Below, piece by piece: positions 24,570-34,192 of a stretch of 64,000 nucleotides of DNA. Under the pieces are notes generated by a model, which was given only the letters and a program-made list of their open reading frames with translations, ran no database searches and was not told the origin of the DNA. Position numbers and translations under genes: made by a program. Position 1 is the stretch's first letter; each line of letters starts with the position of its first letter. Origin of the DNA: Lactococcus petauri (GTDB taxonomy: Bacteria; Bacillota; Bacilli; Lactobacillales; Streptococcaceae); NCBI RefSeq assembly GCF_002154895.1, contig NZ_MUIZ01000003.1:288909-352908 (forward strand), read 5' to 3'.

Positions 24570-27167
24570 TTAGTTGTATTTCTTGTAGTACACATTTTTG
24601 ACAAACTGTAACAATAAGAGATAAGCAAGGATAATTAGACCCCAGTAGAAGAAGAATTGAACAGGCAAGTGTGCTAAGTCAATAATTGATCCATATGAAC
24701 TTAAAATCAATGTAAAGCCAACGACAAATGCGCCAATTGTGGAAAGAATGACTGGCAATGAAGGACGACTTTGCAAGAAGGGGACTTTTTTGGTACGCAA
24801 GATATGGAAAGCCAAAGCTTGTGTACCTAAGCTGACTGCAAACCAACCTGCTTGGAAAAGGTTAGCATGGGCAACTGTATTGAAGCCAAAGACATACCAC
24901 AATACAAGGAAAGTGATGATGTCAAAGATAGAAGACACGGGTCCAACAATAAATGCAAAACGGGCAAGACCTTTAGTTTGCCATTTCACTGGACGCGCAA
25001 TGTCTTCTTCGTCAACATTATCCCAAGGGATTGAAAGTTGACTCATGTCATAAATCAGATTCAAAGTTAAAATTTGTAAACTGAGCATTGGCAAGAAAGG
25101 TAAAAAGGCGCTAGCCACCAAGACTGAAAAGACATTCCCAAAGTTTGAGGATAAAGTGATACGAATATACTTCATCATGTTTGTAAAGACTTTACGTCCT
25201 TCAGTAACACCCGTTTCCAAGACCTGTAAACTTTTCTCGAGCAGAATGATATTTGAGGCGTCTTTAGTAATATCAGCTGCAGTGTCAACTGAAATCCCGA
25301 TATCTGCCGCACGTAAACTTGGGGCGTCATTTATTCCGTCTCCCATAAAACCAACCGTGTGAACCTTACGAATAAGTTCAATAATTCGTGCCTTTTGCAT
25401 TGGATTTAATTTTGCAAAAAGATGTACTTCCATAGCTGTATTGAACAGTTCTTCATCATCCATAAGATCAATTTCACTTCCGATACAATAACGATCAACC
25501 GGAATTCCAACATCTTCACAAACTTTTTGCGCTACAATGGCATTATCACCTGTCAACACTTTTACAGTTACACCGTGATTTTGTAAACTATTGATTGCTT
25601 TAGCAGCAGATTCTTTAGCCGGATCCAGGAAACCGATAAATCCGACAAGTGTCATATCACGCTCGCTATCAGAGTCAAAGTCTTCTAGTTCATCATCTGA
25701 AATGATTCGTTCAGCAATAGTTAAGACACGCATGCCTTGCATATTCATTTCACGGTTGACTTCTTTCATCTCTGCTAAACGTTCTTCCGTAATTTCAACA
25801 CGTTTCCCGTCTTCCATTACATGTGTACAGATGGCTTGCATCTCCTCAACGGCACCTTTTGTGACCATCAAGTTTTTATTATCGGTTTTTACAACGACAG
25901 ATAAAAGACGACGTGAGAAATCAAAAGGAATCTCATCTACTTTTGTAATATTTTCATCAGGCAATTCACGGCCCAATTTTTTGAAATAGTCAATGACAGC
26001 AACGTCCATCAGATTTTTCCAACCGGTTTGGAAGTTAGAATTGATAAAAGCGGAATTTAATACTTCATCTGCCTTATTGCCACGAGAATTTACATATTCA
26101 ACCATAACGACACGGTCTTCTGTAATTGTGCCTGTCTTGTCTGTACAAAGTATATCCATCGAACCTAGATTCTGGATAGCAGATAGATTTTTTACAATGA
26201 CTTTTTCTTTACTGAGAGCCACTGCACCTTTAGCCAAGTTCGCATTGACAATCATGGGCAGCATTTCAGGTGTAAGACCGACAGCTACGGCGATGGCAAA
26301 GAAGAATGATGTTTCGAAATCGCCTTTTGTTACCCAGTTCAAAACCAAAACAACTGGGAACATAATCGCAACTAAAGTCAATAGAAGACGACTTACACGG
26401 CTCAATCCTTTATCAAAAGCGGATTCAACCTTTGTTGCTGTAGCTTTACTGGCAATATCACCGAACATGGTAGAAGCACCAGTTTTAACGATTAAAATCT
26501 CACCATTTCCTGATAAGACATCAGTTCCCATAAAGAGAACATTTGGAGCATCAAGTGCTGACGTAACTTCCCAATCAATTTGCTCATCTTCATCTAAATC
26601 CTCCGGCAAACGCTTCTCGACTGGGAAAGATTCACCGGTTAAAGAGGCTTGATTGATAAAGAGATCTCGGTGTGAGAGCAGAATAGCATCTGCTGGAATC
26701 ATATCTCCCGTTTGAAGTTGAATAATATCTCCTGGAACAACTTCGTCCATTGGGATTTCAAAATTTTCCGCTCCACGTTTAACATTTGTGGTATTTTCAA
26801 TCATCTCATGTAAAGCGATTGAAGCTTTTTGTGACTTGTATTCCTGTACAAAACTAACACCAGCAGATACGGTAACCATGAGCAACATGTAAAGTGCTCC
26901 CTCCATATCTCCTGTCAATGCGGAAACAACCGCCAAAAAAGCAAGAACAAAAACAAATGGATTTTTAAAAGCATGGAGCAGAATAATATACCATGGAACG
27001 GGTTGCTGACTTGCAACCACATTCGGTCCGTATTCGTCTAAGCGTTCCTCAGCCTGTTCAGCGTTCAAACCCGTAAAACTCGTGTTTAAACGTTCAAAAA
27101 GCTCGTCACGATTCAACTGTGCCAACTCTTTAAGCACATCGTTTTTGTTTGTTTTCATTTTTTGCAT
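24570..27167 (-). CDS. mgtA: Magnesium-translocating P-type ATPase (MgtA/MgtB type)
   Basis: 865-residue P3B-type ATPase for Mg2+ uptake. Visible motifs: an N-terminal cation-ATPase domain (LNRDELFERLNTSFTGL), TGESFPVEK, the phosphorylation site CTDKTGTITED, MGDGINDAPSLRAADIGISVD, and a hydrophobic C-terminal third with about six helices. Start at 27167 follows GGGAGG; a second ATG three codons later is possible. The 5' leader is under 100 nt, too short for an M-box Mg2+ riboswitch. An inverted repeat overlapping the -10 suggests repressor control. Confidence 0.9.
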   Translation of the reverse strand: MQKMKTNKNDVLKELAQLNRDELFERLNTSFTGLNAEQAEERLDEYGPNVVASQQPVPWYIILLHAFKNPFVFVLAFLAVVSALTGDMEGALYMLLMVTVSAGVSFVQEYKSQKASIALHEMIENTTNVKRGAENFEIPMDEVVPGDIIQLQTGDMIPADAILLSHRDLFINQASLTGESFPVEKRLPEDLDEDEQIDWEVTSALDAPNVLFMGTDVLSGNGEILIVKTGASTMFGDIASKATATKVESAFDKGLSRVSRLLLTLVAIMFPVVLVLNWVTKGDFETSFFFAIAVAVGLTPEMLPMIVNANLAKGAVALSKEKVIVKNLSAIQNLGSMDILCTDKTGTITEDRVVMVEYVNSRGNKADEVLNSAFINSNFQTGWKNLMDVAVIDYFKKLGRELPDENITKVDEIPFDFSRRLLSVVVKTDNKNLMVTKGAVEEMQAICTHVMEDGKRVEITEERLAEMKEVNREMNMQGMRVLTIAERIISDDELEDFDSDSERDMTLVGFIGFLDPAKESAAKAINSLQNHGVTVKVLTGDNAIVAQKVCEDVGIPVDRYCIGSEIDLMDDEELFNTAMEVHLFAKLNPMQKARIIELIRKVHTVGFMGDGINDAPSLRAADIGISVDTAADITKDASNIILLEKSLQVLETGVTEGRKVFTNMMKYIRITLSSNFGNVFSVLVASAFLPFLPMLSLQILTLNLIYDMSQLSIPWDNVDEEDIARPVKWQTKGLARFAFIVGPVSSIFDIITFLVLWYVFGFNTVAHANLFQAGWFAVSLGTQALAFHILRTKKVPFLQSRPSLPVILSTIGAFVVGFTLILSSYGSIIDLAHLPVQFFFYWGLIILAYLLLLQFVKNVYYKKYN

Positions 27168-27267
27168 ACTTGCACCTCCCTCGTTTCTAGGGCGTAAACC
27201 TTTAAAAAGTTTACTTTTCTTTTATTATGGTGTGGTTTGCGAAATTCCTCTCTTTATTCTACTACAA

Positions 27268-27297
27268 ATTATAGGATAGTCCTATGAAGTTACTTAA
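27268..27297 (-). promoter_or_regulatory. mgtA promoter with overlapping inverted repeat
   Basis: Minus-strand -10 TATAAT (27268-27273) with a weak -35 TTAAGT 18 nt upstream. The inverted repeat ATAGGA-TAG-TCCTAT (27271-27285) overlaps the -10 and is a good candidate operator. Confidence 0.5.
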
Positions 27298-27468
27298 TCG
27301 AAATTATAAAGTAATTTATTATACATACATGAACACACTTCACTTCTTAGTGTTATATTTGTAACCAAAATCAGATGAACCACATGTAAACTTAGTTGAC
27401 ACATTCTTGACAACTCCTCTTGTCTTGCTCGAAAGGTTATACACATGTTTACAACTTTATTTTTGTAC
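27298..27468. other. Intergenic region without a recognisable gene
   Basis: Contains two TTGACA sequences (near 27396 and 27407) without matching -10 boxes, and the related words CACATGTAAAC and CACATGTTTAC. A 71-codon minus-strand frame crosses it, but it has no ribosome site and resembles nothing I know. Confidence 0.3.
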
Positions 27469-27512
27469 AAAAAAAACATGTGGAAAGATATGGAGGCACC
27501 TTTCCACATGTT
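27469..27512 (-). terminator. Terminator of the OsmC gene
   Basis: 13-bp stem AACATGTGGAAAG / CTTTCCACATGTT with, on the minus strand, a run of eight T after it. Confidence 0.85.
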
Positions 27513-27524
27513 AATAACTGTAGT

Positions 27525-27965
27525 TTAAATTATTAATTCCGCATCAAGTTCAATAGGAACTGATGCTAAAGCTTTAGAAACCGGACATGTTGCTTCGATT
27601 TCTTTTGCTAACTTTTGGAATTCATCATCAGAAATTCCAGCAATTTTAGATTGGTTTTTCAGATGGATTTTTGTAATCGCAGGACCATCGGCTGTTACCG
27701 CAAAAGTAACATCTGCTTGGGTATAGATATTATTGACCTTGTAACCTTTTTCGCTTAAAAGCAATGAGAATGCCATGCTGAAACAAGCAGCATGTGCTGC
27801 ACCCAAAAGTTCCTCAGGGGTTGTTATTGATGCCGAATGCTCAGCGCGCGCTTCAAAATTATAAGGTGTATCAGTAAATACTTGTGAAGAATCTAGACTG
27901 ATGGTACCTGAACCATTTTCTAAATCTCCTTGCCATTGTGCTGATGCTGTGGATACATTTGCCAT
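27525..27965 (-). CDS. OsmC/Ohr family peroxide-detoxifying protein
   Basis: 146-residue thiol-dependent peroxidase of the OsmC family that reduces organic hydroperoxides in the cytoplasm. The two reactive cysteines are C61 (AAHAACFSMA) and C127 (EATCPVSKAL), with E52 and R40 in positions usual for the active site. The layout fits OsmC more than OhrA, but that split is uncertain. Start after AAGGAG; single gene with own promoter and terminator. Confidence 0.9.
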   Translation of the reverse strand: MANVSTASAQWQGDLENGSGTISLDSSQVFTDTPYNFEARAEHSASITTPEELLGAAHAACFSMAFSLLLSEKGYKVNNIYTQADVTFAVTADGPAITKIHLKNQSKIAGISDDEFQKLAKEIEATCPVSKALASVPIELDAELII

Positions 27966-28013
27966 ATTTTTCTCCTTTTTTATATTATAAATAGTTAGTT
28001 TGCCTATATTCTC

Positions 28014-28042
28014 AGTATAGGATTTTATTATAGCCTTTTCAA
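28014..28042 (-). promoter_or_regulatory. OsmC gene promoter
   Basis: -35 TTGAAA (28037-28042) and -10 TATACT (28014-28019), 17 nt apart on the minus strand. Confidence 0.6.
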
Positions 28043-28062
28043 GAGATTGGGCTCAGACTTAT

Positions 28063-28091
28063 TTGACATTATTTGAAAATAAATGTAGAAT
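28063..28091 (+). promoter_or_regulatory. trpS T-box promoter
   Basis: -35 TTGACA (28063-28068), 17-nt spacer, -10 TAGAAT (28086-28091). Confidence 0.75.
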
Positions 28092-28097
28092 TTGTAC

Positions 28098-28345
28098 TAT
28101 CAGAAGAGTAGCTTTTCAAAGAATTCTTTAGGAAGTTGACGGTTGTGCAAGTCAATGTTTTCAGAAAAGTGAATGGACTGATAATAACAAAAATGATTTT
28201 AAGCAATATAAATCACGGCTGCTCCCGTTAACAAAGCACTCGTTCCTAGGACGAGCTAGAGGAAATTCTTTAGGAATTTCGAATTACGGTGGTACCGCGT
28301 GCTAACGCCCGTAAAGTATTTTTACAATGCTTTACGGGTTTTTTT
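28098..28345 (+). promoter_or_regulatory. T-box riboswitch (tryptophan) upstream of trpS
   Basis: Leader RNA that binds uncharged tRNA-Trp and lets transcription continue when tryptophan is short. The T-box sequence ATTACGGTGGTACCGCG (28283-28299) is plain. TGG at 28174-28176, followed by A, is the likely specifier codon in an internal loop. A Rho-independent terminator with CCCGTAAAG / CTTTACGGG and a T run lies at 28308-28345 and overlaps the alternative antiterminator. Start position estimated from the promoter. Confidence 0.93.
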
Positions 28346-28383
28346 GTTATAAAAATTTGTACATCAAGAAGGAGAGAACTATC

Positions 28384-29415
28384 ATGAATAAACCTACAAT
28401 CTTAACTGGCGATCGCCCTACGGGCAAACTCCATATCGGACATTATGTTGGCTCACTTAAAAATCGTGTGCTTCTACAAAACACAGGAAAATACAACATG
28501 TTTGTTTTCCTTGCCGACCAACAAGCACTCACCGATCATGCTAAAGAACCAGAAAAAATTATCCAATCTGTTGGAGACGTGGCTTTAGATTATTTGGCTG
28601 CTGGCCTCGATCCAGAAAAATCAACCATTTTTATCCAGTCCCAAATTCCTGAATTGGCTGAACTTTCAATGTATTATATGAATTTAGTCTCTCTAGCACG
28701 ACTTGAACGTAATCCTACAGTTAAAACAGAAATTGCTCAAAAAGCCTTTGGTGAATCTATTCCTGCTGGCTTCTTAGTTTATCCTATCGCTCAAGCCGCA
28801 GATATTACAGCCTTTAAAGCCAATCTGGTTCCTGTAGGAAATGACCAGAAACCAATGATTGAACAATGTCGCGAAATTGCCCGTTCTTTCAATAATGCAT
28901 ATAACTGTGACGTTTTAGTTGAACCTGAAGGACTTTATCCAGAAAATGAAGCGGCAGGACGTCTTCCTGGGCTTGATGGGAATGCAAAAATGTCTAAATC
29001 ACTTGGTAACGGCATCTATCTGGCTGATGATATGGATACGCTCAAAAAGAAAGTGATGAGTATGTACACAGATCCCGACCACATCAAGGTTGAGGATCCA
29101 GGTAAAATTGAGGGCAATATGGTCTTCCATTATCTTGATGTTTTTGGACGTGAGGAAGATGCTACTACTATTGCTGAGATGAAAGAGCATTATCAAGCTG
29201 GGGGCTTAGGAGATGTAAAAACTAAACGCTATCTATTGGATATTCTCGACCGTGAACTCTCTCCAATTCGTGAACGCCGCATCGAATTCGCTAAAGACAT
29301 GGGCGCTGTTTATGATATGCTTCAAGCGGGCTCTGAAAAAGCACGCGCTGTTGCTGCAAATACCTTATCTGAAGTAAAATCAGCGATGGGTATTAACTAC
29401 TTTGATGCTAAATAA
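28384..29415 (+). CDS. trpS: Tryptophanyl-tRNA synthetase
   Basis: Class I aminoacyl-tRNA synthetase charging tRNA-Trp. 343 residues from the ATG after AAGGAG; an upstream in-frame ATG would sit in the terminator and is rejected. Class I signatures are HIGH (17-20) and KMSKS (202-206). The T-box leader with a TGG specifier agrees with the assignment. It is followed after 17 nt by an HD-domain gene, then a glycerophosphodiesterase gene, in one probable operon. Confidence 0.97.
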   Translation: MNKPTILTGDRPTGKLHIGHYVGSLKNRVLLQNTGKYNMFVFLADQQALTDHAKEPEKIIQSVGDVALDYLAAGLDPEKSTIFIQSQIPELAELSMYYMNLVSLARLERNPTVKTEIAQKAFGESIPAGFLVYPIAQAADITAFKANLVPVGNDQKPMIEQCREIARSFNNAYNCDVLVEPEGLYPENEAAGRLPGLDGNAKMSKSLGNGIYLADDMDTLKKKVMSMYTDPDHIKVEDPGKIEGNMVFHYLDVFGREEDATTIAEMKEHYQAGGLGDVKTKRYLLDILDRELSPIRERRIEFAKDMGAVYDMLQAGSEKARAVAANTLSEVKSAMGINYFDAK

Positions 29416-29432
29416 AAAGAAGGCAAGAACTT

Positions 29433-30071
29433 ATGACAACTCAAGAAAAAATTGCCGCATTTGCCAAGAAAATCCATGAGAATAACAATGATGGACATGG
29501 CTTTGATCACGTCAGTCGCGTTGTCAAGCTCGCAAAGCAAATTCTTGCTACTGAGCCCCTTGCAGATTCGGATTTAGTTATTGCTACGGCCTACCTGCAC
29601 GACATCTATGATGAAAAGCTCTGTGCCAATGTTACCAAACAAAAACAGGACCTTGCAGCCTTCTTAACTTCCTTAGATTTTTCCAAAGAGAATCAGGATA
29701 AAATCTTTTACATCATTGACAATATGAGTTACTCTACTAACCTTTTGGAGAAAAAAGAACTTGACATCAATGGTCAAATCGTCCAAGATGCCGACCGTCT
29801 TGATGCGATGGGCGCTTGGGGCATTGTGCGGACTTTAGAGTATGGCTGGGCCAAAGGTCGCATCTTTTACGACCCACAAATATTACCCGAAAAGTTTGAG
29901 AATAAGCATACTTACCACCAAAACCAAGGCACAACACTCAATCATTTTTACGAAAAGCTCTTTTTACTCAAAGATTTATTGAACACAGCACATGCTAAAA
30001 AATTAGCTGAGAAAAGAGATAAAATTATGCATGATTTTGTCACGGCTATCGAAGATGAATACAATATTTAG
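29433..30071 (+). CDS. HD-domain phosphohydrolase
   Basis: 212-residue metal-dependent phosphohydrolase of the HD superfamily. The metal-binding residues are visible as HGFDHVSRV near 22-30, YLHD near 52-55 and QDADRLDAMG near 115. Closest in look to YpgQ/YedJ-like nucleotide hydrolases; substrate not assigned. AGAAGG serves as ribosome site, 17 nt after trpS. Confidence 0.83.
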   Translation: MTTQEKIAAFAKKIHENNNDGHGFDHVSRVVKLAKQILATEPLADSDLVIATAYLHDIYDEKLCANVTKQKQDLAAFLTSLDFSKENQDKIFYIIDNMSYSTNLLEKKELDINGQIVQDADRLDAMGAWGIVRTLEYGWAKGRIFYDPQILPEKFENKHTYHQNQGTTLNHFYEKLFLLKDLLNTAHAKKLAEKRDKIMHDFVTAIEDEYNI

Positions 30072-30082
30072 AAGGAAAAGAT

Positions 30083-30853
30083 ATGGACTTAGAGAAAAAT
30101 GATTCTTATATGAAAAAACAGAATACTTGTCTTATTTTTGCTCACCGTGGCTCAAAATGTAACCGACCTGAGAATACGTTAGCCGCCTTCCAAGAAGCTC
30201 TTCGTGTCAAATCAGACGGTATTGAACTCGATGTCCATCTGTCTAAGGATAATCAATTGGTCGTCATTCATGACGAAAGAGTCAATCGGACAACCTCTGG
30301 AAAAGGACGTGTCCGTGACTTAAGACTGGCAGAACTTAAACAATTAGATGCTGGCTCTTGGTTTGATAGCCGTTTCAGGGGAGAACGTATTCCTACATTA
30401 CAGGAAGTTATAAATCTGCTGACGAAAGAGAACTTTACAGGCTTCTTAAACATTGAGTTTAAGACCGACATTATTGACTACCCAGATATCGAAGAAAAAG
30501 TATTGGAGTTGGTTGCTCAACAAACTCTTCCATTTACAATCATCTATTCTTCTTTTAATGTCAATACACTTCAGCGGCTTCAGGATCTCGGTGTAAAAGA
30601 TGAAATAGCCTACCTTGCAGGTAAAAAATTACAGAAGGTAAGCCTAAATAAAGTAGAGAACTTTATGTCCAGTCTTCATTTGAAAAAAAAGTATGTTTTA
30701 AAGTACCCCGAACTTCTAGCTTCTGATCATCGGCCAATCCGGCTCTGGGGGATTGATTCGGAAACGGACATGCGCTATGCCTTTCAGCATAATATAGCAG
30801 GAATTTTTACAGATTTTCCTGAAAAAGCACGACACATCAGGCAAGATTTATAA
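30083..30853 (+). CDS. Glycerophosphodiester phosphodiesterase
   Basis: 256-residue GDPD-family enzyme cleaving glycerophosphodiesters to glycerol-3-phosphate and an alcohol. The TIM-barrel signature HRGSKCNRPENT (21-32), ELDVHLS and VVIHD hold the catalytic His and metal ligands. No signal peptide, so cytoplasmic. Start at 30083 after GAAGGAAAAG; a second ATG at codon 10 is possible. Last gene of the trpS operon, followed by a terminator. Confidence 0.88.
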   Translation: MDLEKNDSYMKKQNTCLIFAHRGSKCNRPENTLAAFQEALRVKSDGIELDVHLSKDNQLVVIHDERVNRTTSGKGRVRDLRLAELKQLDAGSWFDSRFRGERIPTLQEVINLLTKENFTGFLNIEFKTDIIDYPDIEEKVLELVAQQTLPFTIIYSSFNVNTLQRLQDLGVKDEIAYLAGKKLQKVSLNKVENFMSSLHLKKKYVLKYPELLASDHRPIRLWGIDSETDMRYAFQHNIAGIFTDFPEKARHIRQDL

Positions 30854-30868
30854 AAATTATTGAACTCA

Positions 30869-30898
30869 TAAAAAAACATGCCAATGCATGTTTTTTTA
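30869..30898 (+). terminator. Terminator of the trpS operon
   Basis: AAAAAAACATGC-CAAT-GCATGTTTTTTT. Confidence 0.85.
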
Positions 30899-30967
30899 CA
30901 TTCATAACTTCACAAATTTTTCAAAGAAATAGCATAATATTCAATTATGATAGCGGAGTCATTTTTC

Positions 30968-31033
30968 TTTACATTCTATTTCACAAGGGATATAATGAAA
31001 CTATATGTGTTCAATGTCAAAGACATTTGACAT
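30968..31033 (+). promoter_or_regulatory. lplA-pdh promoter and leader inverted repeat
   Basis: -35 TTTACA (30968-30973), 17-nt spacer, -10 TATAAT (30991-30996). The transcribed leader has the inverted repeat ATGTCAAA-GACA-TTTGACAT (31014-31033), a possible operator or RNA hairpin before the lplA ribosome site. Confidence 0.6.
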
Positions 31034-31057
31034 ATATTTTTAATGGAAGGAGAATCT

Positions 31058-32053
31058 ATGCAATATATCAATTATCTCGGGCAGGATGCCTATACTAACA
31101 TTGCGATGGATTCTTGGTTATTAAACAATCTGAAAGCAGACGAACCCGTATTTTCCCTTTGGCAAAATAAGCGTGCTGTTATCGTTGGACGTAACCAAAA
31201 TACTTTTGCTGAGATAAACCAAGATTATATTGATCAACATGATGTACAAGTTGTACGTCGCGTATCTGGTGGTGGTGCTGTCTATCATGATGAGGGAAAT
31301 ATTTGTTTTACATTTTTTGTTCCCGTAGCCAGTTCAGCCCAGGTCAACTTTCATCAATTCGTGAAACCCATGTATGATGCACTTCGCTCCCTTGGTATTG
31401 AAGCCGAAATTACTGGAAGAAATGATTTAGAAATTTCGGGGAAAAAAGTTTCGGGGAACGCTCAACGTTACGCTGGTGGTTACCTTATGCACCACGGTAC
31501 TTTACTTTGGGATACTGATGTGGAGGCGATGATCCGCTCACTGAATGTCTCTGACGAAAAGTTTGTCTCTAAGGCTGCTAAATCTGTCCGCGCACGTGTC
31601 GGGAACATTAAAGACTTTGCCCCTGACTTAAACTTAGATACTTTTATCGATGCCCTCAAATACTATTTGACGGACCAAGGTAAAGATGGTGAATATATTC
31701 TGAGCGATGAACAGCTGGCTGGTATAAAGGTTGCACGTGATGAACAATTTTCAACTTGGGATTGGAATTATGGTGAAAGCCCTAAATTCAGTTTCAACAA
31801 CCATGCCAAATTTACTGGTGGATCAATTGATATCCAAGTTGACGTTGATAATGGTCTGATTACTGATATTAATTTCTTGGGGGATTTCCTTGGTGTCCGT
31901 GACTGGCGTGATATCAAACAAGATTTTATCGGTCTTCCGTTTAATCCAGATGCTGTCTATGAAGTTTTAGAGAAAAACAAAGCAGGTCAGTATTTTGGAA
32001 CAATTGAAAACAACGAACTTTCACAGCTTTTTAGAGCTGATGAATTAGTTTAA
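31058..32053 (+). CDS. lplA: Lipoate-protein ligase
   Basis: Attaches lipoate via lipoyl-AMP to lipoyl domains such as those of PdhC encoded downstream. 331 residues from the ATG after AAGGAG; an ATG 15 nt earlier overlaps that ribosome site. The signature RRVSGGGAVYHDEGNICF and the lysine-containing SGKKVSGNAQR block are present, as is a C-terminal accessory domain. It opens the pdh gene cluster, 31 nt before pdhA, so supply of cofactor and its acceptor are linked. Confidence 0.93.
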   Translation: MQYINYLGQDAYTNIAMDSWLLNNLKADEPVFSLWQNKRAVIVGRNQNTFAEINQDYIDQHDVQVVRRVSGGGAVYHDEGNICFTFFVPVASSAQVNFHQFVKPMYDALRSLGIEAEITGRNDLEISGKKVSGNAQRYAGGYLMHHGTLLWDTDVEAMIRSLNVSDEKFVSKAAKSVRARVGNIKDFAPDLNLDTFIDALKYYLTDQGKDGEYILSDEQLAGIKVARDEQFSTWDWNYGESPKFSFNNHAKFTGGSIDIQVDVDNGLITDINFLGDFLGVRDWRDIKQDFIGLPFNPDAVYEVLEKNKAGQYFGTIENNELSQLFRADELV

Positions 32054-32084
32054 AAACAAGAATGAAGAAGAAAGTGAGATATTT

Positions 32085-33209
32085 ATGTCAAACAGCACAA
32101 AAATCCTCGATTTCAAAGAACAATTAGAATTACAAGATAGCGCATTTCCAACGCTTCAAATCTTAGACGAAAATGGAAAAATCGTTGACGAAGAAGGCCT
32201 TAAACGTGCCGATCTTTCAGATCAAGATTTAGTAGAACTCTTTAAAAACATGCTTCTTAGTCGTCAAATTGACATCCGTTGCATGAAGCTTGCTAAGCAA
32301 GGCCGTATGGGATTCTTTGGACCAACTGCAGGTCAAGAAGCTTCTCAAATGGCTTCTGCTTTTGCATTCACTGATGAAGACTGGCTTTTCCCAGGTTATC
32401 GTGACTTGCCACAAATTTACGCAAAAGGTTGGCCAATTTGGAAGGGGCTCCTCTGGTCTCGTGGTCACCAACTCGGTAACGAATATACAACAGACGAAGG
32501 TGCGGAAGTAAAATCTTGGTTCCCACAAATCATCATTGGTGCTCAATATGTTGAAGCTGCTGGTGTTGCTTTGGGCCTTAAAAAACGTAAAAAAGATGCA
32601 GTTGCCTTTGTTTACACAGGTGATGGTGGTTCATCTCAAGGTGATACTTATGAAGGTATCAACTTTGCTTCTGCTTACAAAGCTCCTCTTGTTGCTTTTA
32701 TCCAAAATAATGGTTATGCAATCTCAACACCACGTGAACTCCAAACAGCAGCACCTCACTTGGCTGCTAAAGGTTGGGCAGCTGGTGCGCCATCTATCGT
32801 TGTAGACGGTAACGATGCAATCGCTATGTATTTGGCAGCTAAAGAAGCTCGTGCTTGGGCTGTTGCTGGTAATGGACCGGTAGTTATTGAAGCTCTTACT
32901 AACCGTTTGGAGCCACATTCAACAGCTGGTGATGATCCACTTCGTTACCGTAGCCAAGAAGGACTTGATGCTTGGTGGGCAAAAGAGCCATTGCTCCGTA
33001 TGCGTACTTACTTGACTGAAAAAGGTATCTGGGATGATGCTCAAGAAGAAGCTTATATCGCAGAACTTGATGCTCGTATCGATGCAGACATCAAGAAAGC
33101 AAATAATGTTGAAAAACAAAAAATCTCAAGCTTCTTGAAAAACACACTTGAAGTACCTAGCCAAGTGATGGCAGAACAAATTGCAAAATTTGAAAGTGAG
33201 GGCAAGTAA
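32085..33209 (+). CDS. pdhA: Pyruvate dehydrogenase E1 component, alpha subunit
   Basis: Thiamine-diphosphate-dependent subunit that decarboxylates pyruvate. 374 residues; the TPP motif runs from GDG (179-181) to NN (208-209). The GYRDLPQ and phosphorylation-loop-like [13 protein letters not shown] regions are conserved with Firmicute PdhA. First of four pdh genes, 2 nt before pdhB. The branched-chain 2-oxoacid enzyme is an alternative in principle, but linkage to lplA and the overall sequence favour pyruvate. Confidence 0.95.
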   Translation: MSNSTKILDFKEQLELQDSAFPTLQILDENGKIVDEEGLKRADLSDQDLVELFKNMLLSRQIDIRCMKLAKQGRMGFFGPTAGQEASQMASAFAFTDEDWLFPGYRDLPQIYAKGWPIWKGLLWSRGHQLGNEYTTDEGAEVKSWFPQIIIGAQYVEAAGVALGLKKRKKDAVAFVYTGDGGSSQGDTYEGINFASAYKAPLVAFIQNNGYAISTPRELQTAAPHLAAKGWAAGAPSIVVDGNDAIAMYLAAKEARAWAVAGNGPVVIEALTNRLEPHSTAGDDPLRYRSQEGLDAWWAKEPLLRMRTYLTEKGIWDDAQEEAYIAELDARIDADIKKANNVEKQKISSFLKNTLEVPSQVMAEQIAKFESEGK

Positions 33210-33211
33210 AC

Positions 33212-34192
33212 ATGGCAGTAAAAACTTATATTGCAGCAATCACAGAAGCGCTTGACTTGGCGCTTGAACGTGACGAAAACACATTGATCTTCGGTGAAGA
33301 CGTTGGACAAAATGGTGGGGTATTCCGTGCAACCGACGGACTCCAAGCCAAACACGGAGAAGACCGCGTCTTCAACACACCTTTAGCTGAATCTGGTATT
33401 GGTGGTTTAGCAATTGGTCTTTCAACTCAAGGCTTCCGCCCTGTTATGGAAATCCAATTTGGCACATTTGTGTATGAAGTTTTTGACTCAATTGCTGGAC
33501 AAATGTCTCGTACACGTTACCGTTTTAACAACACACGTCATAACCCAATTGTTATCCGTACACCTTATGGTATCGGTACAAAAACACCTGAAATGCATGC
33601 CGATTCTATTGAAGGGCTCTTTGCTCAAATTCCTGGACTCCGTGTTGTTATGCCTTCAAATCCGGCTGATGCTAAAGGTCTCCTTTTGGCAGCCATTGAA
33701 AATAATGACCCTGTAATGTACCTTGAAAACTTACACCTTTATCGTTCTGTTAAGGGTGAAGTTCCAGAAGGTTATTACACAACACCTTTGGACCAAGCAG
33801 TGGTTGCTAAAGAAGGTTCAGACGTTTCAATTATCGCTTATGGTGGTACAGTTCCTTTGGCTATCAAGGCTGCTGAACAACTCGAAAAAGAAGGTGTTAG
33901 CGCTGAAGTTCTTGATTTGCGTACTGTTTCACCACTTGACATCAAATCAATCGGTGAAACAGTTGAAAAAACTGGACGTGTTGTTGTCGTTCAAGAAGCT
34001 CAACGTACAGCTGGTATTGCTGCTAACGTTATGGCGGAAATTTCAGAACGTTTCGTTCTGTCACTTAAAGCACCTATCGGCCGTGTAGCGGGGCCAGATT
34101 CTATCTTCCCATTTGCTCAAGCCGAAAATGACTGGGCAATTAAAGCTGACGATATTGTGAAAAAAGTGAAAGAGGTAGTAGATTATGACTGA
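33212..34192 (+). CDS. pdhB: Pyruvate dehydrogenase E1 component, beta subunit
   Basis: 326-residue partner of PdhA, forming the alpha2beta2 E1 enzyme. The sequence carries [15 protein letters not shown] near the N-terminus, the RTPYGIG loop and the C-terminal transketolase-like domain with [11 protein letters not shown]. It overlaps pdhC by 8 nt (its TGA lies inside the pdhC start region), indicating translational coupling. Confidence 0.95.
   Translation: MAVKTYIAAITEALDLALERDENTLIFGEDVGQNGGVFRATDGLQAKHGEDRVFNTPLAESGIGGLAIGLSTQGFRPVMEIQFGTFVYEVFDSIAGQMSRTRYRFNNTRHNPIVIRTPYGIGTKTPEMHADSIEGLFAQIPGLRVVMPSNPADAKGLLLAAIENNDPVMYLENLHLYRSVKGEVPEGYYTTPLDQAVVAKEGSDVSIIAYGGTVPLAIKAAEQLEKEGVSAEVLDLRTVSPLDIKSIGETVEKTGRVVVVQEAQRTAGIAANVMAEISERFVLSLKAPIGRVAGPDSIFPFAQAENDWAIKADDIVKKVKEVVDYD

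Noticed and set aside
27170..27297. M-box Mg2+ riboswitch upstream of mgtA
   Set aside because: The leader from the predicted promoter is under 100 nt and lacks the three-helix M-box pattern.
27294..27509. 71-codon minus-strand reading frame between mgtA and the OsmC gene
   Set aside because: No ribosome site, no recognisable protein and it overlaps the OsmC-gene terminator.
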